A DNA stretch of 64,000 nt. Origin: Qipengyuania gaetbuli. GTDB lineage: Bacteria; Pseudomonadota; Alphaproteobacteria; Sphingomonadales; Sphingomonadaceae. The notes below the pieces were generated by a model. It was not told the origin of the DNA, searched no databases, and saw nothing but the letters and a program-made list of their open reading frames with translations. Positions 40,171-49,534 of the stretch are shown here, piece by piece. The DNA lies in NCBI RefSeq assembly GCF_020171365.1, contig NZ_JAIUZO010000002.1, forward strand, positions 1,550,001 through 1,614,000, written 5' to 3'. Position numbers and translations under genes: made by a program. How positions within the stretch are numbered: position 1 is the stretch's first letter; the number at the start of each line of letters is the position of its first letter.

Positions 40171-40210
40171 GCCCGTTGCGTAGCGGGTGGCGGCGTGCAG
40201 TAAAGCACGA

Positions 40211-40243
40211 AAAAGCCCCCGACATCGCTGCCGGGGGCTTCTT
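40211..40243 (-). terminator. Rho-independent terminator of katG
   Basis: On the minus strand AAGCCCCCG and CGGGGGCTT flank a 10-nt loop and are followed by TTTCG. It lies ~30 bp after the katG stop. Confidence 0.8.
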
Positions 40244-40272
40244 CTGCGGCCCAGTGGGCTTGGGTATGACCC

Positions 40273-42477
40273 TTATTTGTGGTACTTGGCGTAGGTGAGG
40301 TCGAAGCGGTCCGCGTCCATGACCTTGGTCCAGGCCTTGACGAAGTCGCGCACGAACTTCTCCTCGTTACCGTTCTCGGCATAGACTTCGGCCACTGCGC
40401 GCAGGCGCGAGTTCGAGCCGAAGACGAGGTCGGTGCGCGTGGCGCGCCATTTTTCGGCACCCTTCAGGCGGCAGCGACCGACGAATTCCTCGTCGCCGCT
40501 CTCGTCGACCACTTCCCACACCGTGCCCATTTCGAGCAGCTTCACGAAGAAGGAATTGTCGAGCTTGCCCGGGGTGTCGGTGAGAACGCCGAGCGGCTTG
40601 TCGCCATAGACCGCGCCCATCGCGCGCAGCCCGCCGACCAGCACGGTCATCTCGGGGATCGAGAGGCCGAGAAGGTGTGCCTTGTCGACCAGCATGTCCT
40701 CGGTCTTCACCGAAGCCTTGGTCTTGAGGTAGTTGCGGAAGCCATCGGCGAAGGGTTCGAGCGGCTCGAAGCTCTCGGCGTCGGTCTGCTCCTGGCTTGC
40801 ATCGCCGCGACCAGTTGTGACCGGGACCGAGACGTCGAAACCGGCATCCTTGGCCGCCTTCTCGACCGCAGCCGAACCGGCGATCACGATGGCATCGGCC
40901 ATCGAGAGGTCACCGCGCAGCTCGTCGAGCTTGGCAAGGACCTTGGCCAGCTTGTCGGGCTCGTTCGCCTTCCAGTCCTTCATCGGCGAGAGGCGGATGC
41001 GGGCACCGTTGGCGCCGCCGCGGTGGTCCGAATTGCGGTAGGTCGAGGCCGAGGCCCAGGCCGTCTTGACGAGTTCGGCAACCGACAGGCCGCTGGCGAG
41101 GACCTTGGCCTTGAAGTCGGCAACTGCAGCGTCCGAGGCCTGCTTGCCGGCGGGGACGGGGTCCTGCCAGATCAGGTCTTCAGCCGGGACTTCCGGGCCG
41201 AGGTAACGGACCTTGGGACCCATGTCGCGGTGGCACAGCTTGAACCATGCGCGGGCGAAGGCATCGTCCAACGCCGCCTGGTCGTCGCGGAAGCGCTCGG
41301 AAATCTTGCGATAATCCGGGTCGCGCTTCAGCGCCATGTCGGCGGTGGTCATCATGGTCGGGACCTTCTTGCTCGGGTCCCGCGCATCGGGTGCCATGTC
41401 TTCCGGATCGGGATTGATCGGCTGCCACTGGTTCGCGCCGGCCGGACTCTGGACGAGCTCGTAATCGTACTTGAACAGCAAGCGGAAGTAGTCGCCACCC
41501 CACTGCGTCGGGTTCGGCGTCCAGGCACCTTCGATACCCGAGGTGGTGATGTGGCCCTTCTCGATTTCTTCCGGATCGGTCAGCCAGCCGAAGCCCATGC
41601 GGTGCAGGGTTTCGCCTTCCGGCGCGCCCGAGAACGTGTCCGAAGGCTTGGCACCGTGGGCCTTGCCGAAAGCGTGGCCACCGGCGGTCAGCGCAACGGT
41701 TTCCTCGTCGTTCATGGCCATGCGCGCGAAGGTTTCCTTCATGTCGCGCGCCATGCCTTCCCAGTCGTTGGGATTGCCGCCCGGACCTTCGGGATTGACG
41801 TAGATGAGGCCCATCTGGATCGCTGCCAGCGGGTTTTCGAGCGCCTTGCCCTCGTCGGGCAGGATGCGGGTTTCCGCACCGGTGTCGACCCACTGTTCTT
41901 CCGTGCCCCAATAGACGGTTTCCGGATCGTACACGTCCTTGCGGCCGCCGCCGAAGCCGAAGACGGGGCCACCCATCGATTCAATGGCGACGTTGCCGGT
42001 GAGGATGAACAGGTCGGCCCAGCTGATGTGCTTGCCGTACTTCTGCTTGATCGGCCACAGCAGGCGGCGGGCCTTGTCGAGGTTGCCGTTGTCCGGCCAG
42101 CTGTTGAGCGGAGCGAAGCGCTGCTGGCCGCTGCCGCCGCCGCCACGGCCATCGCCCGTGCGATAGGTACCGGCTGCGTGCCAGGCCATGCGGATGAAGA
42201 AGGGGCCGTAGTGACCATAGTCAGCCGGCCACCAGGGCTGGCTGTCGGTCATGAGGGCGGTGAGGTCCTTCTTGAGCGCGTTGTAATCGAGCGCGTTGAA
42301 GGCTTCGCAATAGTCGAAATCCTCGCCCATCGGGTCGGCCGCGCGGCCGCCTTCGGTCAGGATCTCAAGGTCGAGCTGGTCGGGCCACCAGTCGCGGTTG
42401 GTACGGCCGAACAGCGAGCGTGTGCCGGCGTTGCCGTGGAAAGGACAACCGCTGATATCTCCGGTCTTGGCGTCCAT
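40273..42477 (-). CDS. katG: Bifunctional catalase-peroxidase
   Basis: The 734-residue haem enzyme has the duplicated class I peroxidase fold. The active N-terminal half shows the distal triad in [12 protein letters not shown] (Arg, Trp, His) and the proximal His in [12 protein letters not shown]. The Tyr in GLIYVNPEG is placed for the Met-Tyr-Trp cross-link that gives catalase activity. The C-terminal half is the degenerate repeat ([19 protein letters not shown]). It removes hydrogen peroxide in the cytoplasm. The ATG follows a strong GAAGGAGAG box. It is near ahpF and ahpC and probably shares peroxide control with ahpC, with which it shares an upstream word. Confidence 0.97.
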   Translation of the reverse strand: MDAKTGDISGCPFHGNAGTRSLFGRTNRDWWPDQLDLEILTEGGRAADPMGEDFDYCEAFNALDYNALKKDLTALMTDSQPWWPADYGHYGPFFIRMAWHAAGTYRTGDGRGGGGSGQQRFAPLNSWPDNGNLDKARRLLWPIKQKYGKHISWADLFILTGNVAIESMGGPVFGFGGGRKDVYDPETVYWGTEEQWVDTGAETRILPDEGKALENPLAAIQMGLIYVNPEGPGGNPNDWEGMARDMKETFARMAMNDEETVALTAGGHAFGKAHGAKPSDTFSGAPEGETLHRMGFGWLTDPEEIEKGHITTSGIEGAWTPNPTQWGGDYFRLLFKYDYELVQSPAGANQWQPINPDPEDMAPDARDPSKKVPTMMTTADMALKRDPDYRKISERFRDDQAALDDAFARAWFKLCHRDMGPKVRYLGPEVPAEDLIWQDPVPAGKQASDAAVADFKAKVLASGLSVAELVKTAWASASTYRNSDHRGGANGARIRLSPMKDWKANEPDKLAKVLAKLDELRGDLSMADAIVIAGSAAVEKAAKDAGFDVSVPVTTGRGDASQEQTDAESFEPLEPFADGFRNYLKTKASVKTEDMLVDKAHLLGLSIPEMTVLVGGLRAMGAVYGDKPLGVLTDTPGKLDNSFFVKLLEMGTVWEVVDESGDEEFVGRCRLKGAEKWRATRTDLVFGSNSRLRAVAEVYAENGNEEKFVRDFVKAWTKVMDADRFDLTYAKYHK

Positions 42478-42555
42478 TGAACTCTCTCCTTCGAAAAAAG
42501 ACTCGGTCTCCCGCCCGAGAACCGAAGGACGATGAACGGCGCCCGTTAATTCGTC

Positions 42556-42583
42556 CAATCGATTAAACGGTTCAAATTGATTG
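42556..42583 (-). promoter_or_regulatory. Candidate peroxide-response site upstream of katG
   Basis: CAATCGATT and ATTGATTG, separated by 11 nt, form an imperfect inverted repeat about 90 bp before the katG ATG. The word CAATCGATT recurs upstream of ahpC, which suggests a common LysR-type (OxyR-like) regulator. The spacing does not match the enterobacterial OxyR consensus, so the assignment is tentative. Confidence 0.35.
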
Positions 42584-42620
42584 CCATAAGCGATTTAGCG
42601 GTGATGCGTGCCCCAGATGC

Positions 42621-42659
42621 GAAAAGCGCCGCCATCCCGCTGGAATGACGACGCTTTCG
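42621..42659 (-). terminator. Probable terminator of ahpF
   Basis: Read on the minus strand, CGAAAGCGTCG pairs with CGGCGCTTTTC with one mismatch, with an inner ATTCC/GGGAT stem. It lies ~20 bp after the ahpF stop. The T run is short. Confidence 0.6.
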
Positions 42660-42678
42660 TGACTGATCTGGATCAATT

Positions 42679-44268
42679 TCAGGCGGCCTGGGCGATGCCC
42701 TCCACCGGCTCTGTACGGATCAGGTAATCGAAGGCGGACAGGCCCGCTTTCGACCCTTCGCCCATGGCGACGACGATCTGCTTGTAAGGCACGTCGGTCA
42801 CATCGCCTGCACCGAAGATGCCGGGCACATTGGTGCGGCCTTCCTCGTCGGTGACGATCTCGCCGAATTTGGTCAGTTCGAGGCCCGAGCCCTGCAGCCA
42901 TTCGGTGTTGGGCACGAGGCCGATCTGGACGAACACGCCTTCGAGCGTGATGCGGCGTTCGGAACCCGACTTGCGGTCCTTGAGGACGAGGCCGTTCACC
43001 TTGCCGTTCTCGCCGGTGATCTCGGTCGTCTGGCCGCTGGTGACGATCTCCACGTTGGGGAGGCTGCGCAGCTTGGCCTGCAGCACCTCGTCGGCGCGCA
43101 GCTTCTCGTCATATTCGATCAGTGTGACGTGGCCGACGATCTTTGCGAGGTCGATAGCCGCCTCGACGCCGGAATTGCCGCCGCCGATCACCGCGATGCG
43201 CTTGCCCTTGAACAGCGGACCGTCGCAGTGCGGGCAATAGGCGACGCCCTTGTTGCGGTATTCCGCCTCGCCCGGCACGCCGAGATTGCGCCAGCGGGCA
43301 CCCGTCGCAAGGATCAGGCTGCGGGCCTTGAGGCTTGCGCCATTGCCCAGTTCGACCGTGTGGAGGCCGCCTTCCTTGGTGGCGGGGACGAGCTTCACGG
43401 CCTTGGCGAGATCCATCAGGTCGATGTCGTATTCGCCCACGTGGCGCTTCAGTTCACCAGCCAGCTTCGGCCCTTCGGTATAAGGCGTGCCGGGCAGGTT
43501 CTCGATGCCGAGCGTATCGTGCAACTGGCCGCCGAAGCGTTCCGCCGCGATGCCGGTGCGAAAGCCCTTGCGCGCGGTGTAGATGGCGGTCGCAGCGCCT
43601 GCCGGGCCGCCGCCGATAACGAGCACTTCGAACGGGTCCTTGGCCGCCAGCTTCTCAGCCGCCTTTTCCTCGCTGCCGGTATCCAGCTTGGCGAGAATTT
43701 CGGCCAGTTCCATCTTGCCGTTGTAGAAGGGCTCACCGTTGAGGAAGGTCGCGGGCACCGCCATGATTTCGCGTGCCTCGACCTCGTCCTTGTGCGTGCC
43801 GCCTTCGATCAGCGTGGCGGTGATGCGCGGGTTTTCCAGCGCCATCAGCGTCAGCGCCTGCACCACGTCGGGGCAGTTGTGGCAGGACAGCGAGAAGTAC
43901 ATCTCGAAATTGTAATCGCCCTCGAGGCCGCGGACCTGTTCGATGAGGTCGGCATCGACCTTGGGCGGGTGGCCGCCGGCCCACAGCAGGGCGAGGACGA
44001 GGCTGGTGAACTCGTGACCCATCGGCAGGCCCGCGAAGCGCACCCACTTTTCCGCATCGCTGGCGCGGCGGATAACGAAGCTGGGCTTCCTCGCGTCGGT
44101 CCCGTCGAAGCTTGCGCTCACGAGATCGTGCAGCGCGGCGATTTCCTCCAGCAGTTCGCGCGTCTGCGCGGATTTGGCGTCATCGCCCAGCGAGGCGACG
44201 AGTTCGATCGGCTCGCGCAGATTGGCGAGATAGGTCGAAAGCTGCTGCTTCATCGCGGTGTCGAGCAT
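42679..44268 (-). CDS. ahpF: Alkyl hydroperoxide reductase subunit F
   Basis: The 529-residue flavoprotein disulfide reductase has an N-terminal tandem thioredoxin-like domain with a redox CxxC ([11 protein letters not shown]). An FAD domain ([21 protein letters not shown]) and an NADH domain ([18 protein letters not shown]) follow, with the second redox pair [14 protein letters not shown]. It passes electrons from NADH to AhpC. A GGAG box lies 7 nt before the ATG. It follows ahpC by 148 bp, with a terminator-like hairpin between, so it is probably expressed below ahpC. Confidence 0.97.
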   Translation of the reverse strand: MLDTAMKQQLSTYLANLREPIELVASLGDDAKSAQTRELLEEIAALHDLVSASFDGTDARKPSFVIRRASDAEKWVRFAGLPMGHEFTSLVLALLWAGGHPPKVDADLIEQVRGLEGDYNFEMYFSLSCHNCPDVVQALTLMALENPRITATLIEGGTHKDEVEAREIMAVPATFLNGEPFYNGKMELAEILAKLDTGSEEKAAEKLAAKDPFEVLVIGGGPAGAATAIYTARKGFRTGIAAERFGGQLHDTLGIENLPGTPYTEGPKLAGELKRHVGEYDIDLMDLAKAVKLVPATKEGGLHTVELGNGASLKARSLILATGARWRNLGVPGEAEYRNKGVAYCPHCDGPLFKGKRIAVIGGGNSGVEAAIDLAKIVGHVTLIEYDEKLRADEVLQAKLRSLPNVEIVTSGQTTEITGENGKVNGLVLKDRKSGSERRITLEGVFVQIGLVPNTEWLQGSGLELTKFGEIVTDEEGRTNVPGIFGAGDVTDVPYKQIVVAMGEGSKAGLSAFDYLIRTEPVEGIAQAA

Positions 44269-44297
44269 GCAAAGTCTCCGAAGGGATGGGAAATGGG

Positions 44298-44340
44298 AAA
44301 AGGCCCGGGGCGGGGGGGGAGGCAAGTGCCCCGGGCCTTC
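44298..44340 (-). terminator. Hairpin between ahpC and ahpF
   Basis: On the minus strand AAGGCCCGGGG and CCCCGGGCCTT form an 11-bp stem around a loop of about 18 nt, followed by TTCCC. It could terminate most ahpC transcripts while letting some read into ahpF, or stabilise the ahpC mRNA. Confidence 0.75.
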
Positions 44341-44416
44341 CAGCGACCCGAGTCCAGTCAGGCTCGGGCTCTTGGGCGACGCCCGGAGAAGATGGGCGCC
44401 GCCAGTCTTGTCGCGC

Positions 44417-44983
44417 TTAGATCTTGCCGACGAGGTCGAGCGAGGGAGCCAGCGTTTCGCTGCCTTCTTCCCAGGCTGCCGGGCAGACCTGGCCGGGGTT
44501 GTTGCGCACGTACTGGGCGGCGCGGATCTTGCGGACCAGTTCGTTGGCATTGCGGCCGACGCCTTCGCAGGTCTGTTCGACCAGCTGGATCACGCCGTCC
44601 GGATCGACGACGAAGGTGGCGCGATCGGCCAGGCCGACGCCTTCGCGCAGCACGTCGAAGTTCTTGGCCAGCTCGTGGTTCTGGTCGCCCAGGAACGGGA
44701 AGTTCAGCTTGCCGATCTTCTCAGAGGTGTCGTGCCACGCCTTGTGGCTGAAGTGGGTGTCGGTCGACACGCCGTAGACTTCGACGTCCAGCTTCTGGAG
44801 CATTTCGTAATGCTCGCCGAGGTCTTCGAGCTCGGTCGGGCAGACGAAGGTGAAGTCGGCCGGATAGAAGAAGAACACGGCCCACTTGCCGCGCACGTCT
44901 TCGTCGGTGACGTCGTAGAAGTCCTTGCCGGCCTGGAAGGCGGTGGCCTTGAACGGTTTGATCTGGCTTCCGATGATACCCAT
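44417..44983 (-). CDS. ahpC: Alkyl hydroperoxide reductase subunit C (peroxiredoxin)
   Basis: The 188-residue typical 2-Cys peroxiredoxin begins [16 protein letters not shown]. The peroxidatic Cys lies in [16 protein letters not shown] and the resolving Cys in [13 protein letters not shown], followed by the LVGKI end typical of AhpC. It reduces hydrogen peroxide and organic hydroperoxides with electrons from AhpF. A GGAG box lies 10 nt before the ATG. The hairpin after it separates it from ahpF. Confidence 0.97.
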   Translation of the reverse strand: MGIIGSQIKPFKATAFQAGKDFYDVTDEDVRGKWAVFFFYPADFTFVCPTELEDLGEHYEMLQKLDVEVYGVSTDTHFSHKAWHDTSEKIGKLNFPFLGDQNHELAKNFDVLREGVGLADRATFVVDPDGVIQLVEQTCEGVGRNANELVRKIRAAQYVRNNPGQVCPAAWEEGSETLAPSLDLVGKI

Positions 44984-45090
44984 GGTTGTTATTCTCCGTA
45001 TGTTCGGGTTGAAATTCGTGCCCTCCAGATAGGGTTCGCTGCGATGCACAAAAGTGATTTTGTGCGATTGCGAGCATCGAAATAATCAAT

Positions 45091-45111
45091 CAATCGATTG
45101 GAACTTTCGAT
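45091..45111 (-). promoter_or_regulatory. Candidate peroxide-response site upstream of ahpC
   Basis: ATCGA and TCGAT flank a 9-nt spacer about 115 bp before the ahpC ATG. The embedded CAATCGATT is identical to a word upstream of katG. An OxyR-type LysR regulator is a reasonable candidate, but oxyR is not in the window. Confidence 0.35.
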
Positions 45112-45207
45112 AAGTGCAACTGTCGCGCGATTTCGTTGCGCCTGACGCAAGAGAGGGGTGTGGGAGGCCGGTTCGCGAAATCCTGATTTTCGTGCTAGGT
45201 GAAGGGG

Positions 45208-45990
45208 ATGGGAGCTGTCCTCGCAGACCGATCCCCGCGCTCCGCGGCAGGAAACAGGCGCCTCGACTGGCGCAGCGCCGGCATTGCGGCCGGCCTGACG
45301 ATCTCGCAATTCGCGCTCCTGCTGATTGCCCTCCAGATGCGCGCCGCGGTACCCGAACCGCCGCAGCCGCTGCCGGTGATCCTGCTACCCAAAGCTGCGC
45401 CCGAACCGCCGCCGCCGGTGCCCGATCCGCCTGCGGCAGAGCCGGACATCGCGGGCGGCGCACCTGCCCCCGAAGTAGCGCGCAGCCTGCCGCTGGCCCC
45501 GATCGTCCTGACGGAGCCGGAGCCGGTGATGGTCGCTGTCGAGCGGCCTGATCTCGCCCTTGTGCCGCCTTCCGCCATAACCGGGCCGGGCGGAACCGGG
45601 CTGGGCGGCATCGGAACGGGAACGGGGTCGGGCGTAGGCAGCGGCAAGGGCGGTGGCGGCGAGGCGGCCGCGCCCAAGCGGCTGGTCCGGTTGAGCTGGG
45701 CCCCGTCGATGCGGTTCGAGCGGTTGCACCGCTATTATCCCGACGCGGCCAAGTCCGAACGGATTGCAGGCGTCGCCCGCCTCGATTGCGAGATCATCCG
45801 CCGCGACCGGGTGCGCGATTGCCGCCTGCTGGGAGAAGCGCCTGCCAATTACGGCTTCGGCGAGGCGGCCTTGCAGGCAGAGGGCGTTTATCGCCTGCAA
45901 CTGCGCGAGCGCAACGGGACGCGCATCTATGGCGAGCGGATCATTCTGAACGCGCATTTCAAGCCTCCGCCCGGAGGCAAGAAGCCCTAG
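45208..45990 (+). CDS. TonB-like energy transducer (TonB C-terminal domain)
   Basis: The 260-residue protein has an N-terminal cytoplasmic stub and one transmembrane helix (IAAGLTISQFALLLIALQM). A Pro-rich periplasmic stretch (about residues 48-110), a Gly-rich linker and a C-terminal domain with RYYPDAAKSERIAGVARLDCEI, VRDCRLLGEAPANYGFGEAALQ follow. That layout is TonB-like: the YP...A motif and the following strands match TonB_C. The role is presumably to energise an outer membrane receptor. It has two Cys in the C-terminal domain that could form a disulfide. The ATG at 45208 has an AGGTGA box 5 nt upstream; a GTG nine bases earlier is possible. Confidence 0.75.
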   Translation: MGAVLADRSPRSAAGNRRLDWRSAGIAAGLTISQFALLLIALQMRAAVPEPPQPLPVILLPKAAPEPPPPVPDPPAAEPDIAGGAPAPEVARSLPLAPIVLTEPEPVMVAVERPDLALVPPSAITGPGGTGLGGIGTGTGSGVGSGKGGGGEAAAPKRLVRLSWAPSMRFERLHRYYPDAAKSERIAGVARLDCEIIRRDRVRDCRLLGEAPANYGFGEAALQAEGVYRLQLRERNGTRIYGERIILNAHFKPPPGGKKP

Positions 45991-45991
45991 G

Positions 45992-47062
45992 TCAACGGCC
46001 CGTCTGTCCGCGGTGGAGCAGCTTGTGGTCCGCCAGCACCAGCGCCATCATCGCCTCCACAACAGGGGTCCCGCGAATGCCGACGCAAGGATCGTGGCGG
46101 CCCTTGGTACGCACCTGCGTCGCTTCGCCCTGCCGGTCGATACTGGCGACAGGGGTGAGGATCGAACTCGTGGGCTTGAAGGCGACGCGGCAGACCACCG
46201 GTTGGCCGGTGGAGATGCCGCCCGCGATGCCGCCGGCATGGTTGGCAGCGAATTCGGGGCCGTCTTCGCCCGGCGACATGGCATCGGCGTTCTGCTCGCC
46301 CGTCAGGCGCGCTGCTTCGAAGCCGTCGCCGATCTCCACGCCCTTCACTGCATTGATGCTCATCATCCCTGCGGCAAGGTCGCTGTCGAGCTTGGCATAG
46401 ATCGGCGCGCCCCAGCCCGCCGGAACGCCGGTGGCGACGCATTCGACCACCGCGCCGAGCGACGAGCCGGCCTTCCGTGCCTCGTCGACCAGCGCTTCCC
46501 AGCGCTTGGCGGCGGCTGCATCGGGGCACCAGAAGGGATTGCGGCCGATCTCGGCAGCGTCGAAATTCGCTGGATCGATCCCGTCGCCGCCGATTTCGGC
46601 GACGTAAGCGATGATTGCGACTTCGGGGATCACCTTTCGCGCCACCGCGCCTGCCGCCACGCGCATCGCCGTCTCGCGCGCGCTGGACCGTCCGCCGCCG
46701 CGATAGTCGCGGAAACCGTATTTCGCGTCATAGGCATAGTCGGCATGACCGGGGCGATATGTGTTCGCGATCTCGGAATAGTCTTTCGAGCGCTGGTCGG
46801 TGTTCTCGATCAGCAGGCTGATCGGCGTGCCCGTGGTCTTGCCTTCGAACACGCCCGACAGGATGCGGACCTCGTCCGCCTCCTTGCGCTGGGTGGTGAA
46901 CTTGTTCTGTCCGGGCTTCCTCGCATCGAGGAAGGGCTGGAGGTCGCCCTCGGCCAGCGTGATGCCCGGCGGGCACCCGTCGACGACCGCGCCGATGGCG
47001 GGGCCATGGCTTTCCCCCCAGGTGGTGAAGCGCAGCACGCGTCCGAAAGTGTTCCAGCTCAT
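45992..47062 (-). CDS. aroC: Chorismate synthase
   Basis: The 356-residue enzyme converts 5-enolpyruvylshikimate 3-phosphate to chorismate using reduced FMN. Visible signatures are [59 protein letters not shown] and the [13 protein letters not shown] region. The ATG at 47062 follows AGGAAGG with a spacing of 7 nt. It is convergent with the TonB-like gene and divergent from ruvA, from which it is separated by 116 bp. Confidence 0.97.
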   Translation of the reverse strand: MSWNTFGRVLRFTTWGESHGPAIGAVVDGCPPGITLAEGDLQPFLDARKPGQNKFTTQRKEADEVRILSGVFEGKTTGTPISLLIENTDQRSKDYSEIANTYRPGHADYAYDAKYGFRDYRGGGRSSARETAMRVAAGAVARKVIPEVAIIAYVAEIGGDGIDPANFDAAEIGRNPFWCPDAAAAKRWEALVDEARKAGSSLGAVVECVATGVPAGWGAPIYAKLDSDLAAGMMSINAVKGVEIGDGFEAARLTGEQNADAMSPGEDGPEFAANHAGGIAGGISTGQPVVCRVAFKPTSSILTPVASIDRQGEATQVRTKGRHDPCVGIRGTPVVEAMMALVLADHKLLHRGQTGR

Positions 47063-47178
47063 GGTGAGCCTTCCTGTCGCAACTGTGGGCGCGTGTCCAT
47101 TCGTGCTGGACCAAATCCTTCTTGGGGGGCAAGAACAAAACGCGCTCATGCAGGGAAGCGTGGCGCGGAAAGAGACTT

Positions 47179-47781
47179 ATGATTGCGAAGCTCAAGGGCC
47201 TGCTCGACGATACCGGTGCCGACTGGGCGGTGATCGACGTCGCGGGCGTCGGCTATCTCGTCCACTGTTCGACCAAGACGCTCGCCGCGCTGGGCGAGAA
47301 GGGCGAGGCCTGCACGCTCTATACCGACCTGCAAGTGTCGGAAAACGACATGCGGCTGCTCGGGTTCGCCGAAGCGGCGGAGCGCGACTGGTTCCGCCTG
47401 CTCACGCAGGTGCAGGGCGTGGGCAGCAAGGTGGCTCTCGCGATCCTGTCCGCGCTCTCGACCGCAGAGGTGCAGCAGGCCTGCGCCAGCGGCGATGCGG
47501 CGACGGTCGCCCGCGCGAACGGGGTCGGGCCGAAACTGGCTGGGCGCATCGTCAACGAACTGAAGGACAAGGCGGGCGCGCTGCCCTCCTCGGGCGGCGG
47601 CGCGGCGATGGCAGCGACCCCGGCAGGCGGGGCCAGCGCCGATGCGGTGAGCGCGCTCGAAAACCTCGGTTTCAAGCCTGCCGTGGCGGCCCGCGCGGTC
47701 GCAGCGGCGCAGGGAGAACTGGGAGAAGGCGCAAGCGAGGGCGACCTCATCCGCGTCGCCCTGAAGCGGGCAGCGGGATAA
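47179..47781 (+). CDS. ruvA: Holliday junction branch migration protein RuvA
   Basis: The 200-residue protein has the three RuvA domains. They are the OB fold ([28 protein letters not shown]), the double helix-hairpin-helix part ([35 protein letters not shown]) and the C-terminal RuvB-binding three-helix domain ([21 protein letters not shown]), joined by a Gly/Ala linker. It binds four-way junctions and loads RuvB. The ruvC gene, usually just upstream, is absent. A DsrE-like gene lies between ruvA and ruvB. Confidence 0.96.
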   Translation: MIAKLKGLLDDTGADWAVIDVAGVGYLVHCSTKTLAALGEKGEACTLYTDLQVSENDMRLLGFAEAAERDWFRLLTQVQGVGSKVALAILSALSTAEVQQACASGDAATVARANGVGPKLAGRIVNELKDKAGALPSSGGGAAMAATPAGGASADAVSALENLGFKPAVAARAVAAAQGELGEGASEGDLIRVALKRAAG

Positions 47782-47792
47782 GGGGAATGACC

Positions 47793-48308
47793 ATGCGTAT
47801 CACGATAGCATTTGCAGCAGCCGCGCTGATGGCGACCGGCGCTTCGGCACAGGACATGAGCGCCTTCAAACCCGGCCCCGTCTTCCCGCAATTCGGCCCC
47901 CACGCGCCGGTCGCGGGGATCGGGCAGGTGCCTGCCGATACCGAGTTTGCCATCGCTTTCGACGTGTCGAAGCCGGCGGACGAGGGCACGGTTAACCGGG
48001 GCTTCGAAAGCGCGGCGCGCTTCATCAACATGCACGTCGCGCACGGCGTGCCGGAAGACAACATCCGCATCGCGGTGGTTGTCCACGGCAAGGCGGTGAT
48101 GGATTTGCTCGCCAAGCCCGACAACACCTCTGCCGACATGGTGCAGGTCATGCTCGGCGAGGGCGTGCGCTTCATCGTCTGCGGCCAGAGCGTGGCGGCC
48201 TATGGCGTGAAGCAGGAGGACCTGCTGCCGGGCGTTGAAATGGCGCTCTCCGCCATGACGGCTCACGCATTGCTGCAGCAGCGCGGCTATACGGTGAACC
48301 CGTTTTGA
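47793..48308 (+). CDS. Exported DsrE-like family protein
   Basis: The 171-residue protein has a signal peptide ([19 protein letters not shown]). A DsrE/DsrF/YchN-like fold follows, recognised from [51 protein letters not shown], and the segment [42 protein letters not shown]. The single Cys (FIVCGQS) aligns with the sulfur-relay Cys of DsrE-type proteins. An AAGGGG box favours the ATG at 47793 over the one at 47787. It lies 11 bp after ruvA and 1 bp before ruvB, so the three are one operon. A secreted sulfur-binding protein in a recombination operon is unexpected. Confidence 0.82.
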   Translation: MRITIAFAAAALMATGASAQDMSAFKPGPVFPQFGPHAPVAGIGQVPADTEFAIAFDVSKPADEGTVNRGFESAARFINMHVAHGVPEDNIRIAVVVHGKAVMDLLAKPDNTSADMVQVMLGEGVRFIVCGQSVAAYGVKQEDLLPGVEMALSAMTAHALLQQRGYTVNPF

Positions 48309-48309
48309 G

Positions 48310-49338
48310 ATGACCGAACCCGTTCCCCTCCATTCGCCCGAGCGGCAGCCGGAAGACCCGGATGCTGCGCTGCGGCCAAAGAGCCTGTCCGAATTCGTCG
48401 GGCAGATGGCGGCGCGCGAGAACCTTCGCGTTTTCATCGAGGCTGCCAAGAACCGCGGCGAGGCGATGGACCATGTGTTGTTCTTCGGGCCTCCGGGTCT
48501 CGGCAAGACCACGCTGGCGCAGATCGTTTCGAAGGAACTCGGCGTCGGCTTTCGGGCCACTTCCGGGCCGGTGATCGCCAAGGCGGGCGACCTCGCCGCG
48601 CTGCTCACCAACCTTGAACCCAACGACGTCCTCTTCATCGACGAGATCCACCGATTGAATCCGGTGGTCGAGGAAGTGCTCTATCCCGCGATGGAGGACC
48701 GCGCGCTCGACATCATCATCGGCGAGGGGCCGTCGGCGCGCAGCGTGCGGATCGACTTGCCGCCCTTCACGCTGGTCGGGGCGACCACGCGGCAGGGGCT
48801 GCTGACCACGCCGCTGCGCGACCGTTTCGGCATCCCGGTGCGGCTCAATTTCTACACCGAGGACGAGCTGCTAAAGGTCGTCACTCGCGGCGCGGGCCTG
48901 CTCGGCATGGGCATCGACGAGGGCGGCGCACGCGAGATCGCCCGCCGTTCGCGCGGCACGCCGCGTGTCGCAGGCCGCCTGATGCGCCGCGTACGCGACT
49001 TTGCGAGCGTGCTCGGCGAAGCGGTGGTGACCACCAGGGTCGCTGACGAGGCGCTGACCCGGCTCGAGGTCGACAGCCTCGGGCTCGATGCCATGGACCG
49101 CCGCTATCTCACCATGATCGCCACAACTTACAAGGGTGGTCCTGTGGGCGTGGAGACGCTGGCAGCGGGCCTCAGCGAACCACGCGACACGGTGGAAGAG
49201 GTGATCGAGCCCTATCTCATCCAGCTGGGCCTGATTGCCCGTACCGCGCGCGGGCGAATGCTCAACGACGGCGGCTGGCAGCATCTCGGCATGAGCGCGC
49301 CGCGCGCGGCGGGGCAGTCGGACATGTTCGACAAATAG
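48310..49338 (+). CDS. ruvB: Holliday junction branch migration DNA helicase RuvB
   Basis: The 342-residue AAA+ motor has the full RuvB signature. It begins [11 protein letters not shown], with Walker [14 protein letters not shown], Walker [25 protein letters not shown], sensor 1 [21 protein letters not shown] and sensor 2 [22 protein letters not shown]. The C-terminal winged helix follows ([30 protein letters not shown]). It drives branch migration with RuvA. It directly follows the DsrE-like gene. Confidence 0.98.
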   Translation: MTEPVPLHSPERQPEDPDAALRPKSLSEFVGQMAARENLRVFIEAAKNRGEAMDHVLFFGPPGLGKTTLAQIVSKELGVGFRATSGPVIAKAGDLAALLTNLEPNDVLFIDEIHRLNPVVEEVLYPAMEDRALDIIIGEGPSARSVRIDLPPFTLVGATTRQGLLTTPLRDRFGIPVRLNFYTEDELLKVVTRGAGLLGMGIDEGGAREIARRSRGTPRVAGRLMRRVRDFASVLGEAVVTTRVADEALTRLEVDSLGLDAMDRRYLTMIATTYKGGPVGVETLAAGLSEPRDTVEEVIEPYLIQLGLIARTARGRMLNDGGWQHLGMSAPRAAGQSDMFDK

Positions 49339-49534
49339 GCTGAATCGCCCGGTAACATCCCGCGAATTTCCGGTCCCATAGCGGGACAGGCGTTGCGCAA
49401 CGCTCGCGCCGGTCAGGAAAATTTAGTTTTGTGGCCTCATAAGGACGTGTAAATTCGTCGGTCGGGGGATTCGCGAAAATCCGGCTTTTCCGATCGATGC
49501 GGGGTAGCCCCCCGCGCAGCAGGAAGTGCATCAT

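Noticed and set aside
40279..42480. Plus-strand frame of ~730 codons opposite katG, similar to another opposite acnA (53006-55054).
   Set aside because: Both are shadows of long, strongly biased real genes; katG and acnA carry complete catalytic motifs.
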